From CAZBEA01 sp964490835 (GTDB lineage: Bacteria > Patescibacteriota > Microgenomatia > Levybacterales > GWA1-39-11), in the NCBI GenBank assembly GCA_964490835.1, contig CAZBEA010000015.1, positions 1 through 18,601 of the forward strand: a DNA stretch of 18,601 nucleotides. Direction: 5' to 3'. This document shows, one piece after another, positions 17,273-18,601 of the stretch (positions are counted from its first letter, which is position 1; each line of letters begins with the position of its first letter). The position numbers and the translations under genes were made by a program. The notes below the pieces were generated by a model that was not told the origin of the DNA, made no database searches, and saw nothing but the letters and a program-made list of their open reading frames with translations.

Positions 17273-18277
17273 ATGAATAACCGTTATGCCATTGCCCTGA
17301 CACTGTTGGTGCTTGTTAGCCTTTTAGCGGGTTGTGCAACTTCAACAGGTAGTGAATCGCCATCAGGCGACACATCTGCCTACCCTGTAACTGTGAAAAG
17401 TTGCGGTGAGCCTGTCATATTTGACTCTGCGCCAAAACGCGCCTTGTCATTTGATACAAACATGACAGAAATAATGCTTGCATTAGGTCTTGAAGACAAC
17501 ATGGTTGGTTATTGGATATCTGGCGTCCCTGTAGCGAATGAGTATCAAGAACAGGTCGAGAATATCCCTTTAATTTCCACAGAAACATGGCCCCCGCCAT
17601 CTTTAGAAGTTATTCTTAACTTCGATCCAGATTTTGTCTTTGGTGCTTGGAACTATAATTTTTCCGAAGAAAGTGGTGTCACTCCTGAGAAATTAGCCGC
17701 CACGGGAATAAAGAGTTATGTCCTTACCGAGTCTTGTATTGCAGTAGGTATGCAACCAGATGAAAGCTTAGAAAGTACTTACACGGATATATTAAATATT
17801 GGACGAATCTTTGGCGTAGAAGCCCGTGCAATTGAACTTGTAAACCAAATGCGGGGAAAAATTACTGATGTCCAAACAAAAATTGGTAATGTTGATACTC
17901 CCTTACGTGGTTTTTATTATGGTGGTGGGTCAGATACTGCTTTCACGGCTGGAAAATACGCTATGGCAACAAAGATGATGAATGCAGTTAGAGCGGTAAA
18001 CATTTTTGGCGATGTTGAAGATGATTGGATTCCCGCCGCTGGATGGGAAAAAGTAATTGAACTTGACCCCGAATTTATCCTGATTGACGATACGCCTTGG
18101 GAAAGCGCGGAGCAACGCATTAAGACCCTCGAGTCGTTACCGCAACTTGCCAGTATTACCGCAATACGTGAGAAAAGGTATATTGTGTTGCCGTGGACTT
18201 ATATACTTCCAGGAATGGAAATGGACGAAGGCATAGAAGCACTCGCAAAAGCACTATATCCCGAACTATTCCCCTAA
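17273..18277 (+). CDS. Substrate-binding lipoprotein of an iron-chelate/cobalamin-type ABC importer
   Basis: A 334-residue exported lipoprotein. The signal peptide 'MNNRYAIALTLLVLVSLLAGC' ends in a lipobox (LLAGC) with lipidated Cys21, followed by a Ser/Thr/Gly linker. The mature part is the two-lobed FepB/BtuF-like fold of class III binding proteins, starting 'YPVTVKSCGEPVIF..APKRALSF', with 'MTEIMLALGL' and 'LDPEFILIDD' in the expected places. It binds a metal chelate, heme or corrinoid outside the membrane and hands it to the FecCD-type permease that follows. The ligand cannot be read from sequence. A strong AAAAGGAG (17257-17264) supports the ATG. It starts 39 bases after erm, so the two may be co-transcribed. 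Confidence 0.85.
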   Translation: MNNRYAIALTLLVLVSLLAGCATSTGSESPSGDTSAYPVTVKSCGEPVIFDSAPKRALSFDTNMTEIMLALGLEDNMVGYWISGVPVANEYQEQVENIPLISTETWPPPSLEVILNFDPDFVFGAWNYNFSEESGVTPEKLAATGIKSYVLTESCIAVGMQPDESLESTYTDILNIGRIFGVEARAIELVNQMRGKITDVQTKIGNVDTPLRGFYYGGGSDTAFTAGKYAMATKMMNAVRAVNIFGDVEDDWIPAAGWEKVIELDPEFILIDDTPWESAEQRIKTLESLPQLASITAIREKRYIVLPWTYILPGMEMDEGIEALAKALYPELFP

Positions 18278-18297
18278 TCAGTTTTCTTGTTTAACTT

Positions 18298-18360
18298 TCT
18301 CTACCGTACAAATGCGAGGAAAAACCGGACACAAATTACGAGCCAAATGTACGGTAGAGA
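18298..18360. repeat. 13-bp perfect inverted repeat between binding protein and permease genes
   Basis: TCTCTACCGTACA at 18298-18310 is exactly complementary to TGTACGGTAGAGA at 18348-18360, with 37 bases between the arms. It begins 20 bases after the lipoprotein stop codon and ends 14 bases before the permease start. As RNA it could form a long stem that stabilises the upstream message or limits read-through, giving more binding protein than permease. No T-run follows. It could also be a small mobile palindromic element or a protein-binding site. Confidence 0.7.
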
Positions 18361-18374
18361 GGTTTAACTTCATT

Positions 18375-18601
18375 ATGTTCAATCAAGAAAATAGAAATCA
18401 GCAAAACCAAAGGCATACACGGTTCCGAGTGCTATTGCTCTCACTTAGCGGAATATTGCTTCTCTCTGTTGTTCTTGGTGTCTCGCTGGGTCCCGTTTCA
18501 ATTCCTATTAACACGGTTTGGACGGTCATTGCCTACAAACTAGGTTTTACACCTGCGGGAGACTGGTCAACAGGTGTCGAGAACATAGTTTGGTTAATAA
18601 G
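18375..18601 (+). CDS. FecCD-type ABC importer permease, N-terminal fragment
   Basis: The frame opens with ATG at 18375 and runs off the right edge, with about 75 residues visible. A polar N-terminus with many Asn and Gln is followed by a first hydrophobic helix ('VLLLSLSGILLLSVVLGVSLG'), then 'PVSIPINTVWTVIAYKLG' and 'VENIVWLI'. This is the expected start of FecCD/BtuC permeases, where 'G.V.IP...V' and 'IVW.LR.PR' follow the first helix. With the preceding lipoprotein it forms a class of importer used for ferric siderophores, heme or cobalamin. The ATPase gene would be expected further right. Confidence 0.8.
   Translation, partial: MFNQENRNQQNQRHTRFRVLLLSLSGILLLSVVLGVSLGPVSIPINTVWTVIAYKLGFTPAGDWSTGVENIVWLI

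Overview
The window most likely comes from a member of the Chloroflexota, probably Anaerolineae-like. The main clue is the first partial gene. It is a surface protein with a 'GDG..APVGEYPV' repeat module, a Thr/Pro-rich stalk and one C-terminal membrane helix, a layout common in that phylum. Base composition is moderate. It looks AT-richer in the degenerate stretch at 1.1-2.25 kb and in the methyltransferase gene near 16.4 kb. The taxonomic call is inference; there is no rRNA or tRNA gene here.

Layout, with every convincing gene on the + strand: (1) 1-1091, the 3' end of a membrane-anchored surface protein and a small membrane-anchored protein of unknown function. (2) 1092-2254, about 1.1 kb without an intact gene, holding the frameshifted remains of a DDE transposase. 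(3) 2255-16206, a compact nonribosomal peptide (NRPS) locus: an Sfp-type phosphopantetheinyl transferase, a three-gene ABC-2 exporter (ATPase plus two permeases, overlapping stop/start codons), a stand-alone LanB-like protein that ends at the glutamylation domain, and two NRPS proteins. The first NRPS is C-A-T with a readable threonine code (DFWNIGMVHK). The second is C-A-T-E with an unassigned code and an epimerization-type domain whose catalytic glutamate is replaced. (4) 16367-17233, an Erm-type 23S rRNA adenine methyltransferase. (5) 17273-18601, a substrate-binding lipoprotein and the start of a FecCD-type permease for iron-chelate, heme or cobalamin uptake, separated by a 13-bp inverted repeat.

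How the parts could work together (inference): the PPTase arms the two carrier domains. NRPS1 loads Thr and NRPS2 loads a second amino acid. The LanB-like protein is of the kind that uses aminoacyl-tRNA as co-substrate, and could modify or extend the Thr-containing product. The ABC-2 transporter exports the product, and Erm could give ribosomal self-protection. The uptake genes could retrieve a metal chelate or could be an unrelated neighbour. No thioesterase, LanB elimination domain, precursor peptide or MbtH-like protein is visible. The pairing of a tRNA-dependent LanB-type enzyme with a Thr-specific NRPS line is the most interesting feature of the window.
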